From Anisakis pegreffii (lineage: Eukaryota; Nematoda; Chromadorea; Rhabditida; Anisakidae): DNA of 64,000 nt. The position numbers were made by a program, and so were the translations under genes. The stretch lies in contig JAPYMA010003049.1 of assembly GCA_035041965.1 (NCBI GenBank), forward strand, positions 124,001 through 188,000. Reading direction: 5' to 3'. Position 1 is the stretch's first letter; each line of letters begins with the position of its first letter. The notes beneath the pieces were generated by a model that worked only from the letters and a program-made list of their open reading frames with translations, did not search any database and was not told the DNA's origin. Shown here piece after piece: positions 1 through 12,853 of this stretch.

Positions 1-3000
1 TGGAGAATAATTTTATGGGAAAAGGCACAGAAAGTGAGTAATATCCAACACTAGCAGACAAAAGGGAATCGAAAAGAGATGAATCACCATCGTCATCCCA
101 TCAGCCCTATTTCTTGAAACTAGCACTGAACTGATAATTTTTCACATAAGTACTTGTGCTAGTGATCAATGAAAACAATTCCAATCACATGCTGAGTATG
201 AATTTCTTGACATGATGTGAGGAATGGTTATATACTTTAATAAATATGGATGCACAAAATTGTTTCCAAGCAGGTTGAAAGTAAAATTGCTGAATAATGA
301 TCGAATTATAGATTGGTTTTTCTTGCGTTGCACAATGCAACAGAAATCGTTACTGACTACAGTAATGCTCAATCAACCGCCTCAATCGAACGAACCTTTC
401 AATAACCAAACCAACCACAGCATTTCAGTCTTCGAATGACCGTGGAATCTATTTATATATGAAATGAGGACGTGGTGTACCGTTTTCAATTTATATTCAT
501 ACATAAATTGCAGAGCAAAATTCAACGAAGATGGAGATGAAGACAAAAGACTCCGCCCGCCTCAATTGCGACAGTGATCAACCTCATCACTCCAACAGCC
601 ATCGTAATCATTCTTGATATCCGCGCAAATCGCACTGGAATCGTTCGAAGGCAAAACAGCGTGAGTAGGTGTTAGAGAAGGATTTTGAAGCATTCAGTTA
701 GCATGTGCTGATCCATTTTCATCAGAGCATAGGTTCATTTCCATCTTGTTGTGCCATATCTTCTTTTTGATCAGACAAATTGCTGGCTGATGATGGATAC
801 CGTTTCCAAGAGTGTTCACATCTATATGCATGAACAATGATATTGCTCCGTTTAGCATTAAAATGTGCACAATACAGATTCTTAATACTCTCGGACAGCA
901 CTCTGATGTTGTTCTCAGTTGAAAGTGATGCATATGAACAACATTCAACCATTTGAATTATATCTCCGAAAGTTCAGAATTTTATGTGCATATTGGCAAC
1001 ATGTTTAGTATCAAGCAACCACTCCAGATGGGAAAATTGAAACATTTTCACTGAAATATTTCATGAGATATGGCAGGCCAAAATTGTATTATTCACTTGC
1101 CAATTGCTGGTAAATGTGACGGATCATTTCTTAAGCATCGGTACCGCTCATAAACGCTATTTGAAAGTCTGCAAAATAAAACGGTTACAAATATCTAATT
1201 GTAAGTAATAGTAACTCGCGAAGCAATATACATAATCAATATCGACATCTATTTATGATATCAATATCTAGTCTGTGAAATGACATAACTTCACAACCAC
1301 TTTCACTGGTTTCTGTGCCAAATTCTCAACCATCGCCCATTGTGAAATTAGCTGGAAAAAAGAAAGATATATGGACGTAATAAATCATTTCAATGATGGA
1401 TGACTCATCGTCGATTTTGAATTTGATTGACAACGGTCAATTCCATGTAATGTAACGCAGTTCAGTGCGGCATCTTTCTTTTCTCAGATACTTGTTGATC
1501 AATGACACTACTGAATTATTGCACCCGAACTCATGTGAAGTTCTTACCACCTCAGATAGTCAAAAAAAACTACTCTAATGGTATCTATGAATACCAAAGT
1601 CAATCTTTCATTGCTGCTGCTTTTCAAGGTGCTCAAACTCAATTTTTTTTCGCAAAATCCTTCGTGTGATATTGCGAAGACAAAACACTAAAATTCCTGA
1701 TCAAGGTTATAGAATGTCTTTAGGGTATTTCTATGCTATGTTTCAAGTTGAATCGTACAGGCTCTCTTGGTATTATTTGCAAAAATCATGAGGAGCTTTT
1801 TTCTGAATTTTTTTTTCTTCAACGAATTAGTTCATTTCATCCTTCATTTCATTCATATTTACTCTCTTCACATGCTATTCGAAAAGAGATTTTTGCATTG
1901 ACTGATATTTTCCACTAGAACCAGAAGATTGATTTAGACGATACCAAAACGGATATTGCTTGTTGACTGTCGAAATTTTTGATTGAAAGTTATAATTTGC
2001 ACACATAGGTTTCAAGCCGTCTTTATGATGTTATAATCAACCCCAAATTAACTGCGATGAAAATTAGGTAACAATAAGTTGAAAGTTTGAACAACGCAAC
2101 TGTAAATGGATTATGTCATGAATTCAGCGCTCTTTTATTGTATTCAAGAACCTTGCGATAGAACAGTGAAAGTTATGGAAAGTTTTGTGTTGATGCGATA
2201 AAATTATAACATTAATTATGAATAATGGTTGCTTTATTATGAATGAATGGTTATTGGGTTTTGTTGGTTGATATTTTATGTTATATTATAATGCAACCTA
2301 ATTTGATTCATAATAAGCAAAGCGAAGACGGTTGAATGTTACGATCAGATGCGATGCATTCATTACTCAATAACGGTTTCTTTTTCAGTTAATCTCCTAA
2401 TTTCGAATGGCACATAAAATTCACTATCATCATCCAATATAAAAAGGATAGATGAATGGAAACAGTCAAGAAGTAAAGATGCAAAAAATGTTCAATTCTC
2501 ACCAATACGTGCCGCTCACGAACACGGTCTACTTAATTTGGGTACCGCAAACTTTTAACAGGTTCGCGATATGATCTAAAGTGGAAGTTGGGGGTCTGGA
2601 TTGAATTGAAATGTCGCCATATAATGCGGATTTTTCTTTCCTAACCAGTGGCTTTAGCGACTTGTATAATTCATGGACACATGAAATCTCACAAATAATA
2701 ATTATAGGCTATGAATCCGCTTTTATGAAACACAAAAACGTTTTTATTGCTGAGCTTAATTAAACACTCACCTGTATCCGTATTTCGAGCACCGCAATCT
2801 TCATCATCGAGAAATAAAAATCAGCGAACAAAATTTAAAAAAAGAATAGCTCAACAATCTGATAGTCAATTAATTTCCACTCCACTCGTACACTGATTTT
2901 CGATGGTTAGTGTGTTGATGATTCAATAACTCATACTACTTGTTGAATGAGTGCATTTGTACAATTCTTCGTTTGAAGATTATCAACATTCAGATGAATC

Positions 3001-3937
3001 AATCCAATCTGCAATCTGATCTCATGTGAATCCAATAACTGTTGCTTCTCAATCGTTTTGATAATACCCGCACTGAAATGTCTTTATGTTCAATGTCTCA
3101 ATGTCTGAAACGTCTCAATTACCACAAAAGGGTCTTTTGTGAAGATTGATTGATGCCCAACCCATACACTATCACGGTACGCTGAAGGCAAGAAATGCCA
3201 ACTCATATAAAATTAATAGCTCTACTGTTTCAAAATTTCTTGTGCAGTTCACATCTTTCAAGAGATGGAGAATTATCAGTTCCACAGCAGAATCAACCTA
3301 AGAAGCATTCAAACGTTATTGAGTTATATATGGAAATTAAATGCACCATACGTTTTCTCCGCAATATTCTTCCTGTGACTGATTTGAAGTGATTAACAGT
3401 CAAGGTGAAATTGTAGGATTCACTCAACAAATATTGGACCAACGTTCAGCAAACACCAACAACACGTATAAAATGATATTGTTATCATTATTATTCGCAA
3501 GGTTTCATTTGTTCCAAAGATATATAGATTGGTGCTTCTTAATTATTTTTTTGAACATATTTCAGTTGTGCATTCGATTATGGATGGGTGAAGGTATCTT
3601 TGGTGGGCTTATAACAGTGGTTCTCACGTTCGGGTGCTCCATTACCCATATCTTCGAGATGAACAGAAAAGCAATCATTTCATTAAAGTGATGGTTAGAG
3701 AATAAGTAAAAATTCATCGGAGAAATGAAAATAAATTTGAAATATCGAGCGTTTTGAGGTGCGATAGCACCTAAAACAGAAATTTTTTCACTACCAATTT
3801 TTGGAAATACTTTCCATTCATATTTTTTCATTTGTCCTAAAGTGGTCGAATAGACGGGAAATTGCATTTGCTAAGTGAACGGAATATATACAAATTACTG
3901 TTGAGATTGCTGGACAATATTAAGCGGGACGCAATTC

Positions 3938-4028
3938 GTCCTATCCTTAGATCAGTCGGTAGAGCGGAAAACTGCAGAGTTGACGCAGATGTCTTTACGT
4001 TGCATGTTAGAGCTCACATGAATGGACT
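3938..4028 (+). pseudogene. Degenerate tRNA-Tyr-like relic (with intron-like insert)
   Basis: The stretch TAGATCAGTCGGTAGAGCGG at 3948-3967 is close to a tRNA A box and D arm. It is followed by an anticodon-arm-like GAAAA / CTGCAGA, then about 13 extra bases, then TCTTT, which is the layout of an intron-bearing tRNA-Tyr. A 5-bp T-arm-like stem CATGT/ACATG follows at about 4003-4019. Defects are a mismatch in the D stem, GCA where the Tyr anticodon would read GTA, an unconvincing B box, a 3-base surplus before the D arm and only about 5 of 7 acceptor pairs. It is therefore more likely a dead tRNA or a tRNA-derived repeat than a working gene. Confidence 0.3.
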
Positions 4029-4160
4029 GGTGCTTCTTAATCAATGTTTTAAACATATGCATTAGATTATTGGTGAGCTTTTAAGGAACAACCTTCAGTT
4101 GAGGTACGAGACGACGCAAATCGACTTCACAGCGCAGTGGTATAAGAGCATCATTACTAG

Positions 4161-4332
4161 GATGGCATCTCCGCGGAATTCCGTGCCGGTCGGAATTCGA
4201 CCGAGTTGACAGGTTGGATTTCCAACAGTCGGAATTCCGACCGATCTTCCAAACTGCTCGGTCGGAATCCAATCATCAGAATTCTGATCGAAATTGTCGG
4301 ATTTTTCCGACTGACCATCGGTCGGATGCCGT
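4161..4332 (-). repeat. Short non-autonomous inverted-repeat (MITE-like) element, copy 1
   Basis: A segment of about 170 bp is filled with TCCGAC/GTCGGA and GGAATTCC motifs and is richer in GC than its flanks. It begins GGATGGCATC and ends GGATGCC, so the ends are related as short inverted repeats. Its reverse complement aligns with a second copy at 36736-36911: both share the run GGTCGG-AAAA-TCCGACAA-TTTCGAT and both end in GATGCCAT. Frames inside it are open on both strands, but this comes from the palindromic composition and no protein is proposed. I cannot assign a superfamily. Confidence 0.55.
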
Positions 4333-5728
4333 CACTAAAAGCTTCACTAACCAAAACTGCCTCTCCACAGTTGTTCTTCAAAAACTTCGTTTTCTTAAAA
4401 TGAAATCATATCCATTCAACGAGCGATTTTCAATGAACTGATTCATTTCGGAGTTTACACTTCCCGCAGAAGTTTGTGGAGGATTTCAAAATGTCTCGAA
4501 TTTGAACGTATTTCCGTGAAATTCCACCCAACCTAAATGCTTCCACCCCCCCCCCCTGCATCCTTCCAGTTCTCTTCAACAAGGATGTATTAAACAAATT
4601 TAGTCCGTGGTGCTGTAATGGTCACAATGTTATTGCTCCCCGTCTGCTACGTGGTATTTCTCGTTTAGGCCGAACGCGTGCGAAGCTAATGATTGGCATT
4701 TTCAGTCTATACAATTTTGTGTTAAAGCACGAACGCACGAAAAGTTGCGTTTATCAGGTTGTCGTTTGTGAACAGTTTGTGCTCATTTCTTAAGGTTACA
4801 AGAGCAAAAGATGAACGCTATATTTCTCTTGAGTGATCGTATCCTACTTCTATCGATGTTTTTGCAGAACTCGGTCGAAGCTAAATGAAAATTGAAAAAC
4901 AAGCCAAAAGTTGAACCTAGTCGCTCATGACCCGAATCATCCAAAAAACTTTATCGAATTCACCTCCTCCACTATCGTTTCCTCTCAATTTTTTTCGTTA
5001 GATCCATCTATTTCTTAATTAAATCGTAATTTAATGAGTAATTTAATCAAATCGTTGGTGATATTTATTATTATAATACAACCTTAAATAACATTTACGA
5101 CGAATGTATACAAACGTTTTGCAACATTTGTGCCCATACTTCGGCTGAAGCGCGAGGAATCAAATATCCTAGGTTCATGATGACGATAGTCTTATTGATA
5201 GGAATGTTCGCGTATTTTTAAATTGGTATATGCCACGGTGAGTGTGCTGCATATCACATGCCGTCGGGACATTAACAATATAAGTATCTTACAATGAGAG
5301 AACTTATTTTTCGACGTATTTTTTTCTCACCGATTGTATAATTCTAACTATTAGAAACTTGATACTGGGCGTTAATTCTCAATCACATAGCGCCAGGTGG
5401 TTGAATGTAACCGAGACTTTCAATATGTTTGACCCCCAGCCTCGGGCTTTATTCAGTTCGAAAGTTATCTCAATTACATCCCATATTGCAACAAAGAACT
5501 GCTTGAATGAATTGTGATATGAAGTTGTACTAATGAAACTTGATTAGCACAAAAGTTCACCAGGTTGTAAGGTATAATTTAGACCACTCAATCACGTTCT
5601 TTTCATTTCGGCATCAAAGTTATCAGTTTTCTGCTCAATAAACATTTATCTTCTGAAGATATTGTAGACTCGTGCTGTGCTGCATCTCAATTACCCAATC
5701 GAATAACACCTAAATAATATTCCAGGAG

Positions 5729-8700
5729 ATGCTACGAGCTGCAGTGGTTAGTAGAATGTTGCTTTCTTTTCCTGAAACTTTTTTCTAGATCATTGGGCCA
5801 GATCATTTTTTCCCCTCTGAGAGATGATAATTTTATATAATAGGCAAATTCTTTACATGTGAAGTTCGAACGATTTCGTACAATCCTTAGAAATGGAAGC
5901 ATAGCCGTGAAGATGCCTGAACTTTGAACCATTTCAAGACTAGAACTGTTTAGTCAGCTGATTTGTTGTTGCTTACAGAAAACAACGGTTGAACGCTATG
6001 GACAAAGTATCCAGCAGAGTGTTCGTACACAATCGACGCAAACTGCTACGTAGGTTTATTCAGTTTTTGTAAACTTATTTTACTTCAGTTCGCGTACTGT
6101 TTCATATTAGGATGAAACTATCCAAGTGAGATCCTACCAAAGGTATGTGAAATAAACGAGTTGTTTCACCGAAGGCGTCGTAGCTCAAGTTCACATGCAA
6201 AATTGAAGATGATATTTTCTGTGTGACTTTTCAAGCAATTTTAGTACTAGCAACATTTAAACATCATACACCTGTTCTTGCATGTTGTGTAAAAAATGAT
6301 CTTCAGTCCGAAACGCAACAGTTTCGCGAAAAAGTTGGCCATCACAGGTGCCGTAGCTGGCGTTACAGCTGGTGGCACCATCGCATATGCCTATGTCGAT
6401 CCATCATTTCGATCACAGCTGGAAATATCGATACCATATTCGAAAGAATTGTTTGCCTATACGATTGGTGAACGTTCATTAGGGTTAAATTTTATTTTCA
6501 TCGATAAATCTTCAACTGAATAATTCGAGTGAACTCGAATCAATCTTACAAACCCATCGTTTCATAATCTCCGTTGATGAATTTAATCCAGTAGAAAAAC
6601 TTCATAGTTTGAAATGCAAACAGAACACCCTCAACCGCAGGTTGAAATAGGTTCCTGTTGATATGGAGGTCGTCATGAATGTTGCAATTCCAATAAAAAG
6701 TGACTATAGCGAATACATCGGTTAGATCAAAGGTGGCTGGTGTAGATGTGCTGAGATATTGTAACTGAAGCAGTTTTTTTCTAGGCAAACGAAGCAGCAT
6801 GTGAATGACCTGAAGGAACGCGTTATAAAAGCCATCCCACAACCAAAAAAGAAAGCCGAAGAAACGGAAAAACCGTTACTCACAATCGAACCATTACCCG
6901 AAACGTACAAACCGTCCACGTTGAATGCAGTCGTTGATCCTGTCGATGTAACTGCGTTGCCTGAAGAGATTCGACCACCTGAACATGTCAGCAGTGATAT
7001 GCGAGCAGTAAAAAATCAAGGTACTTGAAGCGAGCTTTTGTTTCACTTTTCAATCCATAAAAGATTTTCGCGTCATAAAGAAGTAAGCGTTGCTAATTAT
7101 TTGGAAGCTCGTAGGTATGTTTGAAAATTTTCACTGATACTTGTTAACAGATCATGAGAAGAACTTGATTAGATTAAAGGTTTAATTGAAATGGGATGTT
7201 ATTAAGTAATTAATCCCTGAACATAAATCAGTGATGAACTGCTACGTTCAGAATTGGAGGATTCTCTGAAGGCCGCATTGGTGTCTGCAACAGCCAAAGT
7301 ACAAACAGCAACTGATGCGAAACTCGTCACGATATCAGCAATAAATGAGCACTCTAACTTGGTTAAGAAAAACGTCGATGATGCGCAGGTTTAGAAGTTT
7401 ATCTCTCAAATCATTTTATTTTCAATTCGTATTCCTCTTGTAACCAGTCATCGTTTCAGAACGCAGATTGGGATAAAGTAGCACGGGCCTTGGAAGGAGT
7501 TGAAAAGTTGAGTCATGACGACGCACTCGATGAAATCGATGCAAGGAACTATCTGGACAGCGTTCGCAAGGTATGCGAACAAATTGCTGTCAACCATTTT
7601 GCTGTTTTGTTTGTTGTTTCTGTTGACTCATTTTTTTAACAATCCAAAACAGAGGGCCGAGGATAATGAATTATGCAGTAGTTAGCTAATTGAATTATTA
7701 CATTGTGTATATTATAATAATATGTTAATCATCCTCATTTCCATCGTTATTGTTTATTCATGTTTGCAAAGGTCCTGCGACCTGTCCGCGCAAAAAATCA
7801 CTTAGTGAACGAGGTCTTTTGAGTTTGATTCGGCATCTCCGTTTTACGCCGGTTGACTTCTGTGATTCAGCACTGCTTCCTCAGCTTTGCGTCCACTCCA
7901 GAATTTTGAATTTTATCACTGAATCATACGTTCTCCAGTTCTAATCCTCCAATGCTCGACATTTCAAGCGATATTTCTCGAACCAGCCACTCGCTGTCGA
8001 CATAAGTAACCCAGTTGAATTGCTTTGGTAGTGTAAATTTTCACATTGTTGTTATTATCATGCAAAGCATTAATGATTGAATATATCACATGCTACGCTG
8101 AACATCCTTCAAGTGACTCGATATGGAACCGTCTGATTATGATGAAGAGTGCTTGCTTATATATGAGTGGATTATAAGGAGTGGGCAAACATGTCTTTGA
8201 AAGTGATGATTTCAGTTGATAGGTGACGGTCGTGCAAATGCAACAACACAAACGAATCCATTGTTAACTAACGCAACTGAAACAGTGAATAAGTTGGGTC
8301 ATCAGTTGGATGAAATGAATACGTTGATTGATAAGTCGCGTTCGGAGAGTCGTGTTATCAACCAATACAAGGATCTAATCGAGAAAAGTCGACAACAGTT
8401 CGCGCAAGAACTTAAATCGATCTTGCCGAACGTTGATATTCATGCGAGAGGTGAGGAGTGCAAGAGTCACTCATAGTGTTTTTCATCATTGATCTAATGG
8501 TGTCGAGTTGTTTGTTCTTGTTTGATTCAGCCATTTACGCACAAAAATGTCACTTTTGATTATTTGACAAAAAGTGATTATTTCAATATCATTCATGACC
8601 GAACTTTACAGATTCGAAACTAACGGAAGACGAACTTAATGCATTGATTGCACACGCACATCTGAAAGTAGATCAGTTAAAGAGGCAACTCACTGAGCAA

Positions 8701-9067
8701 CAGGTTATCCGATAAATTCATCATTCATTTTGTTTTACTCGTAAAGGATGAAATTTAAAAAAATTTTCATATCCCGTTCAGTTCGTTGAGCAGTTCCACC
8801 CAGAGCTCAGTGGTTGTTCATTCGCTTTTCAAACGTGTTAGTTCATTAATTGAGGACTCAGGAAATGAATCTCAGTTTTGCGAATGTAGTTTTACGTATG
8901 CAGCCACTTATACAGCCTATTCTTTAGCTAGCGTTAATTGCTTGAACAGTGTGAAAATGTGCGGGGAAAAGGGATTAGTAGCGGTTGTAGCAACAAAATG
9001 ATTTTGACTCCTTTTTCAATAATGAATCTTTACAGCATCGGTCAGTAGTGAGTGTTTATTATTATTA

Positions 9068-9103
<36 letters not shown>

Positions 9104-11642
9104 TTATTGCTATTATTGTTATGTCATGTCATATTACTCAGATAAGAGAAGAACAAAATATTGCCCGAGCTATCGAACAACAACGATTATCTGATGAGCA
9201 GTTCACTGAACGTCGTGTACAGTTGGAAAGACAACAACTGCAACAACAATCTGATGTTGACATTGAGAGAAAGGTGAATTAAGTTCTCATCTTCTGTATG
9301 AATGTTGTTGAACGTTCACATATCCGTAGAACCATATGAGTTGATATCAAACTGAAGCATCAAAGAGAAAATTAATGATTTGCTTTGTATTCTGTGATGT
9401 TTTTTGTTTAATTTGGATAAACTCTACCGCTTGCAGCTGATCGACAGTCGACGCCATTGGGAATTGGAACTTGAAGAGCGTCTGCAGCGAGCTGCGAGTG
9501 CTCATTCAGAACATCTTGAACAAGTGGTTCGTACACAACGACAACTCTACGATATTGAGCAGAGTCAAAAGGTATGAAAAATATCGACCCTGCTTTCGTC
9601 ATATGCTTTTGTACAACGTTAGGAATCGTTAACACGAAATACAAAATAATTTATTTAACAGTCTTCACTTTTCTTTCAACCCTTTCAAGCAAGGCCGACA
9701 TAATTTTTGTTAATTTGTTTTCTATTGATTTTATCGAGATGATCAGGGGCTATGTTCCCATCATTAATGATCTCTTACTGTTGATTTTTGTTAATCGGGT
9801 GTTCACTAGTTCACTAGACGCTAGACAAATAGATCTTTCATGATCATATACCGAACAAATGCACATTCATCATGTTGAGGACGTTCACGGAGCTAGTAGC
9901 AACGTCAGATAAACCTTCCTTTTAAGGTGGAAGAGGCGATTGATAATGAACGTGCATTACACAGTCGACAAATTGGTATTGCGCAAGCTAAACTTGACGG
10001 CCTTGAAGCAGCTCTCAATTCACGCGTTGCAGCTGTACGTGTTTTCAAAATTTTATTTAATCTCTGCCAGATAGAAATGTTTAAAAATTTGCCATCTGCT
10101 TTTCTATTGAGTAAACATTTCTGATCTTCATTAACTGAGCAGGACGTGGAGAATCGGCGATCGAAACAATTCTGGATAGCTTGTCAAAATTTGGTTGACT
10201 CTGTGATTCATGGCCGGAGGGGTGGTATTGATATTGAAGCAAGAAGACAGCCTTTGGCGAGTGAGGTGAGTAAATTTTTGTAGATCAGACTTCAGGATGC
10301 TGTCGAAACTGCTGCTGCGTTTGTTGGAAGTGAATGTTCTGAGGGGCACTCACTGATTCTCAAAAATTTCTTGTAATTCGAAGTTCATTGTTCAATAAGC
10401 TAGCTTATTCTAAAATTAACTCAAAACTGAATACCACTCGGTCAGATGTTTAATTGTATACAGTTGATGGTTGATGGTTTTTTTTTCATTTTTAGTTACA
10501 AGTGATAAGAGAGGCAAGCAACCGTGATGAATTCGTGAAGTGTCTTCTGGAGGCTCTACCGGATGAAACGATTTACAATGGTGTATATACCGAACAAGAT
10601 TTGAAAACACGATTCCAGCATGTAAGTGGAGAGTATTCTTTGTTAATTTTCTCTTTTTAGTTTTACTGTTCTGGTTGCCATCTATTCTCTTCGGAAGAGT
10701 TGTTACGGAAATCAGAAATAACTCGATGTTGAATCGGAAAATGTTATTGAGCAAACAAAAATGACCTCTTTCATTTGTGCTGCTTGTAGTTTTTGTATTC
10801 TTGATACCGCGGAAAGAAACTCGACTGCGAAATTGCTTTTTCATATGGATTCGTTTATATTTGTTCGCCATTCATAGCTTCGATGGATGTAGCAGTGGAA
10901 TAAAAAACAGGAGTGAATTTAAGCCGGTTGATGGCTTGACGTTTACATTTGAAGTTCTCTCTGTTGAGTTATCATTGTGCTACCAGCAGAGTTGGTTGGC
11001 ATAATCACTTGATACTATCATCCTCAGCAACTAAATATTGCTTCCTGCAGTCTCTTCGAAGCATTCAACAGTGTTTTTAAAAATTTTTGATGCATCAATT
11101 TATGTAGTATGATTGTCGAACTTATGCGACGTTCAGTTATTATGTTACAATCCTTTTCAGCTATATAGGGTTGCTCGTCGTGTGGCAAAGGTGAAGGAAG
11201 GTGATGGTGTGATGGGTTATGTAACATCAAATCTCCGTAGCGCTGTCACTCTTGACTTGCCCCGTAGATTTTCTCTTGATGTAAGCAATGTTGCTTTGGA
11301 AGAGTCATTCAGTTTTCCGTATCATTAATTAAATCTTCTTAGTGTCTAAAAAGACCAAATAAGTGACATGGAAGATTGATTATTCTTTTTATTCATTTAC
11401 AAATTAAGGACAAAATCGATGTGAACTCGTTGGACAATTATGAGGTGTTAGCGAGAGCGAAGTGGCTTGTTGATAATGATCATTTGGAGAATGCAGTGAG
11501 AATGGTTCAACTGTTGAAAGGCGAACCGCACAGGCTTGCACGTGATTGGATTATTGATACACGTAATCATTTGCAAGCCCGTTTGGTTGCATCGCTACTT
11601 GTCACACATGCTGCTGCGGTCAATATACGATCCGTTTACTGA
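5729..11642 (+). CDS. immt-1: MICOS complex subunit MIC60 (mitofilin / IMMT)
   Basis: MIC60 is the core of the MICOS complex. It sits in the mitochondrial inner membrane, holds crista junctions and contacts the outer membrane. Inferred exons: 5729-5746, 5979-6049, 6307-6450, 6785-7020, 7064-7082, 7232-7388, 7460-7570, 8216-8450, 8612-8703, 9142-9273, 9437-9571, 9927-10034, 10143-10265, 10496-10621, 11161-11280, 11409-11642. Together they give 2061 nt, about 686 aa, the usual family length. Residues 1-39 are basic and hydroxylated with no acidic cluster, fitting a mitochondrial presequence. One membrane segment lies at about 40-60 (glycine/alanine rich, ending IAYAYV). A long Glu/Gln-rich coiled coil follows, and exons 13-16 carry the conserved C-terminal mitofilin domain ([11 protein letters not shown], then a C-end ...NIRSVY). 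All phases agree. The exon 3 donor is uncertain: the frame needs 6450|GT, while the more obvious donor at 6468 is out of phase. The first exon is also short and inferred. Family assignment is secure. Confidence 0.88.
9055..9111 (+). repeat. (TTA)n microsatellite in MIC60 intron
   Basis: A run of TTA/ATT triplets with occasional TTG interruptions lies in the intron just before MIC60 exon 10 (acceptor at 9141). It produces a spurious poly-isoleucine open frame. No function is implied. Confidence 0.85.
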
Positions 11643-11934
11643 TAATAGAATTGATTTATTTCCTTCGTTTTTGTTTAGGCAGATCCGTAATGGGAATGAA
11701 TGAATATATCTTAAAGTATATTATATACAAGGCACGTCCAGAAAGTAGACTCCGTTTTCATGTGAAGGATTTAGCACAAATTGTATCGAAGTAATTTTAC
11801 CCCCAAATGAAAACGTACAATTATTCATTTATTTCGTTATTATGATATTTTTCTCGTTTACTTCATTATTCCACTGATTTCCATCGTTATTAGTACATAT
11901 TTGATATTTGGAAACTGGTGAAATAGTGAAGTGA

Positions 11935-11940
11935 AATAAA
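11935..11940 (+). other. Candidate polyadenylation signal AATAAA for MIC60
   Basis: This is a canonical AATAAA about 290 nt after the MIC60 stop. In AT-rich DNA this hexamer is common, so the link is only positional. Confidence 0.3.
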
Positions 11941-12853
11941 CGCTTTCATATGGAGGTGAAATTGTTCAGATATAATTTTTGTGAACATTTCCAACCAACA
12001 TAGAATTTTCTTTGTGGACGTGGTTTGCGCTTTCATTTGTGATAATACTGTAAGGATGTTCATTATTCGTAGGTAAATAAATATGGTCGGTCTGATCTGA
12101 TGCGGTAAACAGTCTACTGAAACCATTGCTCAAAGTCTATGCTAGAGGGTTCTCTTATTCTTCTTTTATTGCTGATTTTTCAGTAATTATCCATGAGAAT
12201 CAAAAGTTATTCGTGCGATAGAGACGTCGTACTGTATTACTGAGAGTGCAGGTCTGATGAGGTTTGGTCACTTTCAAGTTCTAGTGAATTGTGTCCTTAT
12301 CTTATTTTAGTATTTGTTTCAAGTTATTATTAAGTTGTTGTCAGCTTCTTCATACGTTCGCATTCATCATTTGTACAAACAATTATTTTCATATTTTTCC
12401 TCTCGTCTGCCGTTCTATAATAAGTTCGTAAAATAAATTTGAACGCTCCACATGCTATATGAACAAACCAATAAACTAGCATTAGTGAGTTAAGATTTCT
12501 CGATTGTAATACTATAGCTGGTTAAAAATTTTTCGAACTACTGATGGTCGGATAGATTGCAGTCGTAACGTGTATCGGTAATATTTGTATCAGCTATGTA
12601 ACGTCAAGTATGGAGGTGTGGGGAAATGCTGGTACTGAATACTTGAAGTAGTTTGTTGCACTTCGCAAATTCTGAAGACTGTTGTTGTACATGGAAAGAA
12701 GTTGAAAAGAGCGCGATGTATGCGTGGCTATTGTGTGTCTATTTTGACTGATATGCACTTGCATTTGTTTGGTACTAACGCTCGGATAATACAATCGATC
12801 CCTACTCTCCAAGTGTTTTCGTTTTCTTTTCTCTTCGTTGTCTGCTGAACCAG

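Larger units (their letters stand above)
1..5728. other. Intergenic region, no gene supported
   Basis: No reading frame here has recognisable protein similarity together with good splice sites. The visible content is a tRNA-Tyr-like relic (3938-4028), a short inverted-repeat element (4161-4332), an 11-base C run (4546-4556) and a small local duplication (about 3527-3600 against 4022-4080). The MIC60 promoter should lie just upstream of 5729, but I see no distinctive element there. Confidence 0.6.

Noticed and set aside
531..660. Small ATG frame (MEMKTKDSARL...) between a TTGCAG and a GTGAGT
   Set aside because: It stops after 28 codons before the donor; no continuation was found. It could be a noncoding 5' exon but support is too thin.
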